The notes under the pieces were generated by a model. The model was not told the origin of the DNA, made no database searches, and was given only the letters and a program-made list of their open reading frames with translations. A stretch of DNA of 64,000 nucleotides, taken from Cephalopachus bancanus (lineage: Eukaryota > Chordata > Mammalia > Primates > Tarsiidae). The translations under genes and the position numbers were made by a program. The stretch spans positions 3,844,001 through 3,908,000 of the forward strand of contig JAPVLO010000278.1 of the NCBI GenBank assembly GCA_027257055.1, written 5' to 3'. Below, one piece after another: positions 45,623 through 57,689 of this stretch; the stretch's first letter is position 1; every line of letters starts with the position of its first letter.

Positions 45623-45922
45623 AAGAAATTTGAAAAGGTTTTACCAAATTTGACAATTCTAAAGATGTATGATAGTCCAACAACAATGTATTTAGCTGAA
45701 AATAACTTCTCTAAACAACAAAAACTAAAATCAGATTTTGATCATAGGCTAGAAGAAAGACTGAAATATCATTCTATTTTCACTTTTGAAAATGATATAA
45801 ACTTGTCACATCAAGAAGAGATCAACTATAGAGATGTGTCAGGTAGTCAGTTAATAAAAGTATATTATTATTTTAGATTTTGTGTGATGCTTATAGTATT
45901 TGTTGGTCTTCTGAATCTATAA
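45623..45922 (+). pseudogene. hAT transposase, C-terminal dimerisation region remnant
   Basis: About 99 codons are open from 45,623 to the stop at 45,922. The residues FEKVLPNLTILKMYDSPTTM, LAENNFSKQQKLKSDFDHRL and EERLKYHSIFTFENDINLSH align in order with the hAT C-terminal dimerisation domain (usual pattern: P-(N)-L, then A(E/S)-R-x-FS-K, K-x-(I), R-x-x-x-x-x-R-L-x-x-L-x-I-x-x-E). The family's 'ERxFS' reads ENNFS here, so the Arg is lost. The catalytic region is not present upstream. A Charlie/ZMYM-type hAT element is the likely source; a fragment of a domesticated gene is the alternative. Confidence 0.6.
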
Positions 45923-46322
45923 TTTGTTGTAATTCATTATCTTATTCTCAATAAATATTTACTAATTTGGTATTTGTGGTTGTGTATATTTTTTTCTTAA
46001 AGAAGGGACTTCCATAGTATATAAACTTCAGATTTCACAAAACCTCGATCTATCCCTAATTCAAAAGTTAACAGCAGGAATGGAAGTTATATGACAAAAA
46101 TAGAGCAGTATTTTTTAGAAAGGTTAAAAAAACCCAAATATGAAATCTAGAAATAAAAATGTAATTAATGAAAAAAAATCAGTGAGTGAGTTGAACAGAA
46201 AACTAGACAGAACCATTGAAAGACTGAGTTATAAGACTAGATGCAAGGCAACTGCTCAGAATGCCACACCGGGGGACAGCAGATGTGAAAAAGAGTTAAG
46301 ATATATGAAGGATATAGTTTTG

Positions 46323-46608
46323 TTTTGTTTTGAGTTGGAGTCTCACTCTGTCACCCAGACTGGAGTACAGTGGCCGCTCCCAGCCGCCATAGCCTTGACC
46401 TGTGGGCTCCGGCGATCCTTCTGCCTCAGCCTTCCAAGTAGCTGGAACTACAGGCATGCACTACCACGCCCGGCTAATTTTTTGATTTATTGTAGAGATG
46501 AGGTCTCGCCAAGTTGCCCAGGCGGATCTCGAACCCGTGGGCTCAGGCAATCCACTCACCTCAGCCTCCCAAAGCGCGGGATTACAAACTGAGCCACCGA
46601 GCCCGGCT
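46323..46608 (-). mobile_element. Young lineage-specific Alu, minus strand
   Basis: TSD GAAGGATATAGTTTT at 46308 and GAAGCATATAGTTTT at 46609 (one mismatch). On its own strand the B-box region is ACGGG-TTCGAGA-TCCGC. Inserted in old L1. Its antisense strand continues an open frame of 150 codons with flanking L1; that is an Alu artefact. Confidence 0.95.
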
Positions 46609-46762
46609 GAAGCATATAGTTTTAATGACCAATATATACATTAGGAGTTTCAGAACATGGGTACAGAAAAAATAGGGAAGAGCTAATTTTCAGAAATTAT
46701 CTTTTTAAAAATTTCCACAGTTTAAGAGAGAAGTCCATATATTGCAGGAACATAAAAACTCC

Positions 46763-46911
46763 CTTTTCTTCTTCTTTTTTTCTTTCTTTCTTTTTTTAGA
46801 AATGACTTCGCACTATGTTGCTCAGGCTGGTCTCAAACTCCTGGCATCAAGCAGTCCTCCTGCTTTGGCTGCCGAATATGCTGGGATTACAGACATGAGC
46901 CACTGCACCCA
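46763..46911 (-). mobile_element. Alu monomer (FLAM/FRAM-like), minus strand
   Basis: (CTT)n/T-rich tail, then GTTGCTCAGGCTGGTCTCAA, CAAGCAGTCCTCCTGCTTTG and CTGGGATTACAGACATGAGC. Only one arm is present. Older than the dimeric young Alus. Confidence 0.8.
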
Positions 46912-48207
46912 TATAATGGAAATAACTTTAAATTGCTGGTGGTTCTAAAAGCTGGGAAGTGTAAGAACATGATACTGGCATCTGATGAGGACATTCCTAC
47001 TACCTAATAACATTGCAGAGGGCATCAAGCAGCAAGATGGCAAGCAAAATTCTTACAAGAATAAATTAAAAGAAACCCACATATGCATTCATAGTAATAA
47101 AACAGAAGTACATTATCAACAAAGCCATCAGAGACAAAAAGAAAAATTCAGAAACGATATTAAGGTGACTAAAGACTTCCTACCAATAACAACAGATACC
47201 AGAAGACACTGGAATATATGATCTAGCCAATCCAACATACAAGAGTAAGTATAAAGTGATGGTATTTTCAGAAAAGGCTGAGTTTTAACATACACAGATA
47301 ATTTTTGAAAGATCTGCTAAACCTGTACTTCAGGAAGAAAGAAAGTGAACCCAGAATGAAAAAAGTCTTCAAAAGTAGTGGTAAGCAAAGGGACTGGCAA
47401 ACTTGTTGATCAACCTAAATAAGCACTGACTGCTAAACATAGTTATAATAACAAGGATCAGAAGCAACTTAACTACTGGAGATAAATAAAACGGATGGTG
47501 TGAGTCGTAAGATCAATGTTCAAATTCTTGTTTTATTCTGGAGGTGAGTGATAATAATGAGTGAAGGTTAGAATTATCGAAATCAAAACAGTATGTCAAT
47601 ATAGAAATCAATAGCCTTCACATGGATAATAATAGCCAGTTAAAGGAAATAAAGGTTAAAAAAAAAACTGCGATAGCAAAAGAGTAAGTGCTTAGGAAGA
47701 AACTTAGAAAGAAATGTGTAAAATCAATATAAACAAAACTTTAAAACTCCTGGAAGACACAAAAGTAAACTTGAAAAAATGGAAAGAATTAATTCTTGAG
47801 TAGGATAACTCAATATCATAAAAACTGTCAGTTCTTCCTTTGTTAATTTGTAAATTTAATGCTAGTTCAATAAAATTCCAACAAGCATTTATAGGGAGTT
47901 AGACAAGTTGATACTAAAGTTCATATGAGAAAAAAATATGTGGGAATAGCCAGGAAAACATAAGCAACCAAAACACAAACACAACAGAAAAACAAAACAT
48001 AAACAACAGAAAACCAAAAACTACAAGAGAAAACTAATTCTGACAGGTATTAAAAACATAATGTAAACCACTATAATTAAAACAGTGTGGTATTGGCTTA
48101 TTCATTGACAAATAAACTGCCCACATAGAAGAGAAAGCCCAGGAATGGATCTAAGTACATCCCAAATTTAGTATGTGATAAATATGGCATCCAATGTAGC
48201 TGGGTCA

Positions 48208-48265
48208 AAAATGTGAAAAAGACATGAGCCAACACTTTACCAAAAGAAAGACATACCATTTTTCA
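48208..48265 (+). repeat. Copied patch within old L1 (matches 49,022-49,067)
   Basis: 46 bases from 48,208 to 48,253 are identical to 49,022-49,067 (they include GAAAAAGACATGAGCCAACA). The next bases ACATACCATTTTT match 49,138-49,150. In L1 order the block belongs only at the second site, so the first looks like a templated copy. Confidence 0.75.
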
Positions 48266-48678
48266 TACCATTTTGAATAAATAGTGCTCAGGAAAAGACA
48301 GCCATTTGAAATAACACAAAATTACAAAATTATATCCATGCCTCACACAATAGATCAAAATAAATTCCAATTGAATTATGAACCTAAATCTTAAAAAGAA
48401 AGTATACATACTAAAAAATTTTTTTTAAGTGAATTCTCTTTACCCTCAGTGTAGGAAAGGGCATTCTAATTATGACTCAAAATCCAGATGTAACAAAAGA
48501 ATAGACTAATGACTTTGTCAATAACATTTGTTTAGAAAAATAAAACAAATATTTATTATTAAAATTTTTAATTATTTATGAGAAAAAATATAAACAAAGT
48601 TAAAAGACAACTGAGAAAATACTTGCATCAGATGTCATAGGCAAAGGGTTAATATCATTAACATACAAATAACTCCTA

Positions 48679-48990
<312 letters not shown>

Positions 48991-49534
48991 TTACGGGACT
49001 ATGTACCAAAACCCCAATAGGAAAATGTGAAAAAGACATGAGCCAACACTTTACCAAAAGAAAGACACAAATAGGACCCCCCCAAAATAGAAAATATATT
49101 AAATTCACTTATAATGAGAGAAATGCAAATTAAAATGACATACCATTTTTTATCTATCAGATTAGTGAAAATTGACAAGACTACCTTCTGTTGCCAAAAC
49201 TGTGGTGAAACAGGAAGCAGTCACTCTCAAACACTCTCAAACGGATATTGCTGCAATCCTTTTGGAGTTCTCAATATCAATAAATTGCACATGCTTTTAC
49301 TTTTTGATACAGCAATCCTACTTGTAGGAATTTACCCTGAAGTTACACCTTCAGCAACACAAAAATACAAGAACATGAGGTTATTTATTGCAGCATTCTT
49401 TGTAATTGCAAAATATTGCAAACAACTTAAATACCCCCAAATAAAAGAGTAATTGAAAGAACCTTGCTACGCCCAGCCACACGGTAGAATAGCCATAGGA
49501 AATAAAGAGGAAGATCTTCAAAACCTGACGTGAA

Positions 49535-49796
49535 GCTGGGCTCGGTGGCTCAGCCTGTAATCCCGCGCATTTGGGAGGCTGAGGTGAGTGGATTGCCTAA
49601 GTTCGCAGGTTCGAGACCCGCCTGGGCAACTTGGCAAGACCTCATCTCTACAAAAAACCAAAAATTAGGCGGGCATACCATGAGGTTGAGGCGGAAGGAT
49701 CGCCGGAGCCTGCAGGTAGAGGCTGCGGTGGCCAGGAGCGGCCACTGCACTCCAGTCTGGGCGACAGAGTGAGACCCCAACTCAAAAAAAAAAAAA
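49535..49796 (+). mobile_element. Young Alu with internal deletion
   Basis: TSD AAAACCTGACGTGAA at 49520 and AAAACCTGACATGAA at about 49,797 (one mismatch). The start of the right arm is shortened: AATTAGGCGGGCATACCATG runs directly into GAGGTTGAGGCGGAAGGATC, removing about 35 bases. B-box region GCAGG-TTCGAGA-CCCGC has one unpaired position. Confidence 0.9.
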
Positions 49797-50959
49797 AAAC
49801 CTGACATGAAATGATTTCCCAGCTTTGTCTCCTAAGAGGATCTAGTCTCAATGGCACCACAATAGCAACCAGATCTTTCTTTTAAAATCTGGTCTCCAGT
49901 AACAGGACCAGAACTACTTAGAGAAACGGCAGACCTCAGGGATAGAGCAAGAGCAGTATGTGGTGAGCCTGAAACATGTTGTGGTGTCAAAATGTAAAGA
50001 CGTGCTTAAAACATGAAGTGGGTGTGTCCAAAGGAGCCATCTTGAAGATTCTCCCAGTGACCACATCTGAAGCATTTTGAGCAATCATCGAAATAATGAT
50101 AATATTTTCTATGGATTATAGCCCATAGAAAAAAACAAGTGAATACATAATATAAGGATTTAAGAATTGAATAAGTAAATGCAGAAAAAATAACTCTTAG
50201 TTATAGGATATTTTGATTCATAAATTTTTTTAAATGATGGAGCTAGAAAAACCACCATTTTGCAAACATCATAATACTAAGTGTTGCAGGCAGGACTCAT
50301 CAGTGGATCCTAAAATTAATGGATAAGAGTATGATGATAAAAATCAAGATGTTTGCCTGTCTCAAATTATCTCCCTACGTGGTATTTCTCGATTGTAAAA
50401 GGAAAAATGGTAACTTTACAGTGGAAAAACCTGACAGACATCACCATAACCAAGTGATCAAAGTTAAACTATTAGACAAGTTATACCATGTAGCATACTA
50501 AGCACAACATCATGTTTGTGGTATTCTTGCCAAAAAGTACATAACCTGAGTTAAATCATGAAGAAACATTAGACTAACCAAAGTGAAGATCATTCTACAA
50601 AACTTGTTTGGTACTTTTCAGAATGCCAATGGCATGAAAAGACAAGGAAAAAGTAAGAAACTGTCCCAAATCAGAGGAAGTCAAGGAGATAAGACAACTA
50701 AATGTAATGAGTGATACTGCATTGAATCCTGCTCCAGGAAAAAGATATTAGAGGGACAACTTGAAACATGTGAATAGGATCTATAGATTAGTTCATAGTA
50801 TTGTGTAAATGTTAATTTCTTAGTTTTGCTCATTTTACTGTGATTATGTGAGACGTTAACGTATGGGAATGAAGAAAAATATGCTGGAATTATTTTTACT
50901 CTTTTTACATTCTTTTGTACGTCTGAAATTATCACAAAATAAAAAAAAAATTTAAACAT

Positions 50960-51205
50960 ATATTTAAAAGATTGCATATCAAAATTTCAGGCAGACCACC
51001 AAAAAATGAAAACAAAGAAAATAGAGAAAACCAAACCAATTCAACAGAAAGCAGGAAAGAGGTGGTGGGGTTGGAGGGAGGGAGGAAGAAGCAAAGTCTT
51101 GTTAAATCCAAAACACAAAAAGGCAGAAATAAGATAAAATATGTCAGTAATCACAACAAATTAAATTCACTCATTCAGAAACATAGACATTTAGATGAAT
51201 TTTGA
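50960..51205. other. Unassigned A-rich sequence
   Basis: A purine-rich, A-rich segment between the L1 3' end and the next Alu. Resembles old L1 ORF1-type composition but is not assignable. Confidence 0.35.
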
Positions 51206-51221
51206 ACATAGTAATCTTTTC

Positions 51222-51518
51222 TTTCTTTTTTTGAGTTAGAGTCTCACTCCATCACCCAGGCTGGAGTGCAGTGGCACACTAAGGCCACTCCAGCATCGAC
51301 CTGCTGGGCTCCGGCAATCCTTCCACCTCAGCCTTCCCAGTAGCTGGAACTACAGGCGCATGCTACCACGCCCCGCTAATTATTTGTTTTTTTTTTTTAT
51401 TGTAGATCATGGTCTCGCCAAGTTTCCCGGGCTGGTCTCAAACCCGCGGGCTCAGGCAATCCACTCGCCTCGGGCTCCCAAAGTGCTGGGATTACAGGCT
51501 GAGCCACCCAGTCTGGCC
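51222..51518 (-). mobile_element. Lineage-specific Alu, minus strand, intermediate B box
   Basis: Imperfect 12-base TSD AGTAATCTTTTC at 51210 and AGCAATATTTTT at 51519. On its own strand it has the derived A box TGGCTCAGCCTG, but the B-box region is GCGGG-TTTGAGA-CCAGC. The left stem half is derived and the right half ancestral. The more decayed TSD agrees with an older age. Confidence 0.9.
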
Positions 51519-51599
51519 AGCAATATTTTTTAAAGGCACACTTAAAACAAGGTTGAACATAGAAGTTGAATATAAAGGAATTGATAATATCAAACAAAA

Positions 51600-51740
51600 A
51601 TAATTTAAATATATATAATATGTAAATATATCATATGTACCCTGTATATATTATATATAACCATGTAATGAGAGAGATATCTACCTCTCTATATACACAC
51701 AATATACATACATATCCATATATAATAGGGAAATACTAAC
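51600..51740. repeat. (TA)-rich low-complexity tract
   Basis: Imperfect runs of TATATA, TATATAATATGTAAATATAT and CACACAATATACATACATAT. Possibly an unstable AT-rich site. Confidence 0.8.
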
Positions 51741-51779
51741 AAAACAGGAAAATAGAATTTTTGGTTAAAAAGCATAATT

Positions 51780-52215
51780 ACAGGAGCATATTTTATTATA
51801 ATTAACACTAGCTTTGTGACTTATAAACCTCTGAAATCCCAGTGACTTAATAGAAGGAAGGTTCATTTCTCACTTACATAAAGTCTAATATAGACAAGGA
51901 GGGCTGCCCCATATTTTAGCTATGTCATCCGGAACACGAGGCCTCCAAGATCAACATGGCAGGGAAAGAGAGAAATGAGGCCCCACAGAGGTGGCATGCG
52001 TCACTTTTCTTCACAATCCATTCTGCAAAAGTGGTCAATAAGTCCAACCTAACAGCAAAGATATAGAGTACTAACTCTCTCTTCCACGAAGATGGAAAAC
52101 CATGATGATAAAAGGAACAATCCACCAAGGAGATAGAACAATCATGAGTTTTGCACGCCCAACAGTATCTTCTCAGGTAAAGCAAAAAATGACAGAATTA
52201 CACTAAGCTGACAAA
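51780..52215. other. Possible ancient MER/LTR-type repeat, unassigned
   Basis: AACCTCTGAAATCCCAGTGA, AGGTTCATTTCTCACTTACA and TGGCAGGGAAAGAGAGAAAT resemble a common ancient mammalian repeat, but I cannot name it. Confidence 0.35.
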
Positions 52216-52219
52216 TCAA

Positions 52220-54300
52220 CACAGCTTGTGGGAATTTTTTTTACACATGTATTGGTAAGCAATCAAGCAGACCAAAAATTAGCAAAGAAATAGGTTTGAA
52301 CAGCACTAACATCAATCTTGATCTAATAATGGCACATGGAACCCAACAAGCAGTAAATATATATTCCTTTTACACACACACATAAATTAATCACATAGGT
52401 CATAAACAGAATCTGTCATAAAGAACTCAAAAAGTAATTGACTACAAAGTAATTAAAATAAAAATCTAATAGAAAAAACATAAATTAGGAAAGTAAAAAC
52501 TATACTTCTCGGTAACCAATGAGTTAAAGAAAAAATCTCAGTGGAGGTTATGAAATGTTTAAAACTGAATAACAATGAAAACATATATCAAGTTTATGGG
52601 AGTCAATGCAGGCAAGGATTATAGAGAAATTTATAGTCTTAAATTCATGTATTAAATATTGAAAATAATGAGTTAAGTATTCATTTCAAGAAGCAAAACA
52701 GATTCAACCCAAAAAAATGGAAGAAATGAATAAATAAGACTAAAAAATTCTTGAAAAGTGCATTAATGATCTAAAAAATTAAAGGCTGATAGTTTAATGA
52801 GTAATAGAAAAGAAATCTCAAGCAATTATGCCCAACTAAAAAAGAAAGAAAAGGGGATGTTGTACACCTACATAAGAGAATACTATTAAATAACTGAATT
52901 CTTATAAATTCAAAAACTTAGATTACAGGGAAAATTTTATACATATATGTATATAGATAGAAACAGATATACTGTATATGTGTGTGTCCACAAACATACA
53001 TGTATATTCATATACATGCAAAATTGACCACCCAATAACTAGAACATCTGAACAAATCAATTACCATTAAACAAACTGTTTTGCTAGTCAATAATTTGTC
53101 TTTTTACATGCCAAAAGATAAAATTAATTAATTGGATCATAAAAATAGACTCCAGATAACTTAAATGCCTATATGGGAAAAGACTAAACTTTAAAAAAAA
53201 TTATTTATTTACTTTAAAGATATGGGATACAATTCAGAATTAGATATAAAAATGGTCATTGGACAGGTAAAGTTTGGGCCTGACTTTGGTCCCCAAGGAC
53301 TAAACTTTTAAAATTATTATAATTAATTATAAAAGATGTCTTTGAGAACTTAGGATTAAGACTAATATCCTAAGCAAGACCCCTAAAAGCAAAAATCATA
53401 AAGAAATAAATTGATAAATTTGACTACATCAAGCTTAAAACCTCTGAATTACAAATGGCAGCATAACACACAAATCACAAACTGGAAGAAGATATTTTGC
53501 TAGTTACATGGATTTGAATGCAGGCTACAATTCCTAAAATAATTAAGAAAAAAAATACACTATTAGAAAAAAAATAGTCAAAATATACAGGATAAGCAAT
53601 ACACAGTTAAATGCAAATGTTATGCTACAAGATATCACCAGGTAAGTTAAATAATACCAAACATTGGGAAGACTATGAGGAAAAAATTGCTCTCATGCAA
53701 TGCTGGTAGAAGTATGAATTGGTGCAATCACTTTAGAGAGGAATTGAGTGATTAGACATGTGTCTATCTTGTAGTTCAACAATTCTATATCTACTCAATC
53801 TTCCAATCTCATCATACTCCAATCCTTCTCAAAAACAAAACCAATTCAAATCCAAATGGTTTTACACATGAGTTTTATCAAACTCTTAAAAAAAAACCAA
53901 CTCAGATAATTCCTCACTATATAACCCAAACAGTTTTAAGAAATTGGGAGGAAATAAAAAATTATCCTATTTATTTTATATGATAATCTTGTTATCACAG
54001 ATAGGACAACCTTAATAACAAAGCCAGAAATTCTCACACATTTATATAAGGGTAACATTACAAAAATGCTCACTGCAAAATTATTTGAAATAGCCAATAT
54101 CCACAAAATGGAGATGCCTATGGGTAAGGAAATGGATACATTACAGAATGTTATACAGCAACTTCAATGAATGTATGAGGGCTATATGTTTCAACATCGA
54201 TAGATTACAACAACATAAAAATGGGTGAAACTAGGAAGCTGAGAACACTAAAGTTGGTATGATACAGTTGTGTAAAACAGTAGGTTTCTATATGTTCTAG
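52220..54300 (+). mobile_element. Old L1 ORF2 and 3' pieces
   Basis: ORF2 wording: TGATCTAATAATGGCACATG, TTATAGAGAAATTTATAGTC, then 3' ORF2 at 53,330-53,800 (AATTTGACTACATCAAGCTT; GCTCTCATGCAATGCTGGTA) and at 54,040-54,260 (ATGCTCACTGCAAAATTATT; AAAATGGAGATGCCTATGGG). At 53,815-53,990 a segment from the middle of ORF2 (TTTTACACATGAGTTTTATCA, AATTCCTCACTATATAACCC) is out of order. A young L1 tail is inserted at 53,197. Confidence 0.55.
53197..53296 (-). mobile_element. Very short young L1 3' end, antisense
   Basis: About 100 bases: AAAGATATGGGATACAATTC at the tail side, then GGACAGGTAAAGTTTGGGCC and ACTTTGGTCCCCAAG. TSD AGACTAAACTTTAAAA at 53181 and GGACTAAACTTTTAAAA at 53297. It is the minus-strand form of the ends at 23,200 and 59,480. 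Non-coding. Confidence 0.75.
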
Positions 54301-54309
54301 AGAGAGAGA

Positions 54310-54960
54310 AACATGTAGCTACACAGACACTACACCAGATTCATTTAGTGGAGAGGAAAGGAGGAGAATGGAATTGAGGAAGGAAACAAAAAGATTCATC
54401 TTGGCTGGAGAAAAAAGTGAAAGGTTGAAACAAAACCAAGTTCCCTCTGACTCCTTCTCCCCGGGTCAGTGCCCCCAGTTGGTGTCTCCCCGAGGACATG
54501 GGGGCTGAAACAGCAATTTCTTTCACCAAATTTGAATCATTTGCACATATTGCATCATCAGTACCTCAGCTGGAATCCCATAGGGCCCTTTGAGGCAGCC
54601 AAAATAGTTCGTTTCCCATCCTTCTCCCTTTCTAAGAACCAAAAGACTGCAGTTGGCTGCCCCAGCTTTTGGCAGTCGTAAGAATTCTTTTATTATTTCT
54701 TGCGACTATGGCAAACACACATCTCCAGGCCTCCCTTTCCTTTTCAGGTTCTGCTTTCATCTTCCAAGACCTGACTATAGACAAAAGTTAGAGTGCCCTG
54801 TTTGCTTTGCGGAGTTCTTCTCTGATGGAAAATTCCTTCTGGGCAAGTAGCATCCAGTTCAGAGCCCAGCCTCTGGAGCCCTATTCTGTCTCTGTGGGCA
54901 AGAAACCTACCTTCTCTGTGCCTCAATCCCAGCCTTCATTAAGTGGAAATAAAAATAGAA
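54310..54960. other. Low-repeat sequence
   Basis: No family or exon recognised. Frames at 54,469-54,850 show no domain. Confidence 0.35.
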
Positions 54961-54967
54961 GCTCTTA

Positions 54968-55240
54968 GCCAGGCGCTGTGGCTCACGCCTATAATCCTAG
55001 CACTTTGGGAAGCAGAGGCAAAAAAATTGTTTGCGGTCAAGAGCTGGAGACCAGCCTGGGCAAAAACGTGAGACCCATCTCTACAAAAAAAAGAAAAATT
55101 AGTTGGGTGTGGTGGCACACCTGTAGTCCCAGCTACTCAGAAGGCTAAGGTAGGAGGATTGCTTGAGCCCAGGAGGTTGAGGCTGCTTTAAGCTATGATG
55201 GTATCACTTCACGGCAGCCTGGGCGACAGAGTGAGACCCT
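54968..55240 (+). mobile_element. AluJ-like element
   Basis: GCCAGGCGCTGTGGCTCACG, GTGAGACCCATCTCTACAAA and GCTTGAGCCCAGGAGGTTGA: old AluJ. The element is followed by a T-rich rather than an A-rich tail (55,239-55,277). Confidence 0.9.
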
Positions 55241-55324
55241 GTTTTTTGTTTTTGTTTTTCGTTTCTTTGTTTTTTTAAAAAGGGGAACAGGACGTCCTGG
55301 AAAGTTTCTTGGGCACTTCAAGTA

Positions 55325-55510
55325 ATAAGAGCTCACCTTCGTTGCATGCTCTATGCCAGTTGCTAGGCTAAATGCTTTGCCTGTCTTCACTAATCCTCTC
55401 TACGCCCAATGAGGTAGACATTTTTCTCTCTGATTTGCAGATGGAGAACAGGAAGTACAGATAGGTTAAGTGATTTGTTTAAAGTCACACAGCAAGCAGC
55501 TTGGCCCTGG
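55325..55510 (+). mobile_element. MIR
   Basis: CATGCTCTATGCCAGTTGCT, CACTAATCCTCTCTACGCCC, AATGAGGTAGACATTTTTCT, GTGATTTGTTTAAAGTCACA and CAGCAAGCAGC follow MIR closely over nearly full length. Confidence 0.8.
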
Positions 55511-55514
55511 GTGT

Positions 55515-56330
55515 TGGGCCTTTGACCACTCTACTCCTTCCTGTATGGGGGGGATAAGGAGGATTTCGTGTAACCCTTCAGAGAGTGCATGGGATATAGT
55601 GTTAGATATCATGAAGAGCCGTACTCAGGCTGTGCTTCACATGAACAGATGCTTTCTGGAAGTAACCAGCGCCCCTCAATCAAGCGGATCACCGAGCACA
55701 TGACTCACCATAGGGAATAAATGTGTGAGAGAGATCTGCTCATGAAAGCAGGCGTAAGACAGGGTGAGACAGCTGCCTATTTTCATCACTGCTGCTCTGC
55801 CTCTGCAAACCCATTTTATGAGCTTTGTGGCAGTATCACGGCCCAGCAACGAGTTTCTGCCTTCACTTGTTCTTTCATGTGTGTGAGTCTTGTAAGCCTC
55901 TTGATATTGCAAGCTCTTCAAACATAGGGACTTCCATGGATTACCTCCTTCCTAGCCAGCACAGGCCCTATATTTTCACTGAACGATACACTAGTTTTGT
56001 GTTAAATCAATACATGGCTAGACTATTTAGAGAAACACTGTTTTAGACTAAAAGGCTGATAATATTTTAAATGAGTCAAATTTCTGAAACAAGGAGTCAA
56101 CTGGGATACTGCCTTGGTGTCTGTGGGACCTGAAATATGAATGAATTCATAAGATTCATTTCCATAGGGAGGTCTTTGTCTTCTGGAAACCAGAAGAATT
56201 AGCATTAGGTGCAGTTGGGTTAACTAAGATCCAACTGGATTATTTGTAATAGAATGTAAACTAATTGACCCTAAATTAATTGACCAGCTAATTGACCAAC
56301 AAATTGGGAATACTTAAATCAATTTCAGTA
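55515..56330. other. Low-repeat sequence
   Basis: Nothing recognised. Small direct repeats of ATTGACC occur near 56,265-56,300. Confidence 0.35.
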
Positions 56331-56334
56331 TGCT

Positions 56335-56640
56335 CATGTGAAGAAATATTAAGCAGCCAATAAAAATCACAGTTATGAGTTTTTAATGATCTAGAAAAAT
56401 GCTTATAATAAAATGTTAAGTGAAAAAGTAGAATACATCATTGCACATCAAATGCAGTCTCAGCTACACAGAAGAAAGACTGGAAGGAAATACGGTAAAT
56501 GCTAACAGTTTTTGAATGGTGAGATTCTAAATGATTGGTACTCTTTTTTTAGACTTTTCTGTGTTTTTACAATTTTTACAGTTAGCATTTACTTATTGTA
56601 TTAACTGAAAATGTTAACTTTTCAACAATTTTTTTCAAGG
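56335..56640 (+). mobile_element. Old L1 3' end (L1ME-type)
   Basis: GAAATATTAAGCAGCCAATA, AAAATGTTAAGTGAAAAAGT, AAGACTGGAAGGAAATACGG and ACTTTTCTGTGTTTTTACAA follow the L1ME 3' order. Confidence 0.75.
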
Positions 56641-56644
56641 ATTC

Positions 56645-57680
56645 CTACCAAATGCAGCTTGCTACAAAACCAGTACCTCCTCTGTATCTGTCCACCAAGG
56701 CAGTGAAAGAATAAAGTCAGAAAGCTTTGTCTGGGCTTCCACCTGTCCCGTCACTAGCTAGAGGAGCTTGTGTTGTAAGCCTCGATTTCCTCTTTGGAAG
56801 AATAGGAATAACAGACTTCCTCACCTATATATTGAGGGGACCACTTGATGGAATGAAAGTAGAAGACTTTGTAAAACCAAGTACCATCCACACCTGAGCT
56901 GATTTTATCTGCTCTGTCATCATAGCATAGTTTTTGAGCACTGCCTCCCTGCCCCCCCCGACACACACCCTCATTCACTCTTTCTATCTCAGCATGCTTA
57001 TGTGGGAGACAACACTAACCAGGGCTGTCCTTCACCTACTCCCATCGCAGGCCATATTCTGCCATTTTTCACTTCTCCAGTTGGCTGATTATCTAAGGGT
57101 ATGGGTATTGTTTGGGCAGAGGAAGGGGTGACATCATCCTGGATGCTGCCCATGAAGTGGCCACCAGGCAGGGCAGCCAAGGGCAGGTGCAGAAAGAATA
57201 GCAAACAGAGGAAATGGAACACAAGAGAAGAGAGTGGGTGTAGTGACATTTCAGGAACTGCAGTTTCTGTGGCTCTTGTCTCTCCACAGGGGCCAGCCAG
57301 TGCTGGACACACAGAAAGCATTGTTGGCTAATTGGTTGACATTCCAAGATCAGCTCTGTTCCTCAGAGTTCAACTCACTGTTCAGAGCAATACCTTCATG
57401 AACTGTAATGTTTGCAGTCCTTGTGGGCTGCAAAATATTGGAACATGCATTTCTTTTCCTTGATCCTCCCAACACTACTGCTAGGAAGTACACCATCTCC
57501 GTCCCAGACCTTGTCACTTAAATGCATTGACCAAGGTGACACATTCCATAACAAATAATCCAGTCGGATCTTAGTTAACCCACCTGCACCTAGTGCTAAT
57601 TCTTCTGGACTCTGGAAGGCGAATGCTTCCTATGTAAAGATCCAGTTCTGATTTTTTTCTTTTAACAAATTGTAGGAATT
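56645..57680. other. Low-repeat sequence
   Basis: No repeat recognised. Overlapping frames on both strands at 56,998-57,347 (up to 107 codons minus) show no domain and are treated as chance. Confidence 0.4.
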
Positions 57681-57689
57681 AGATATAAT

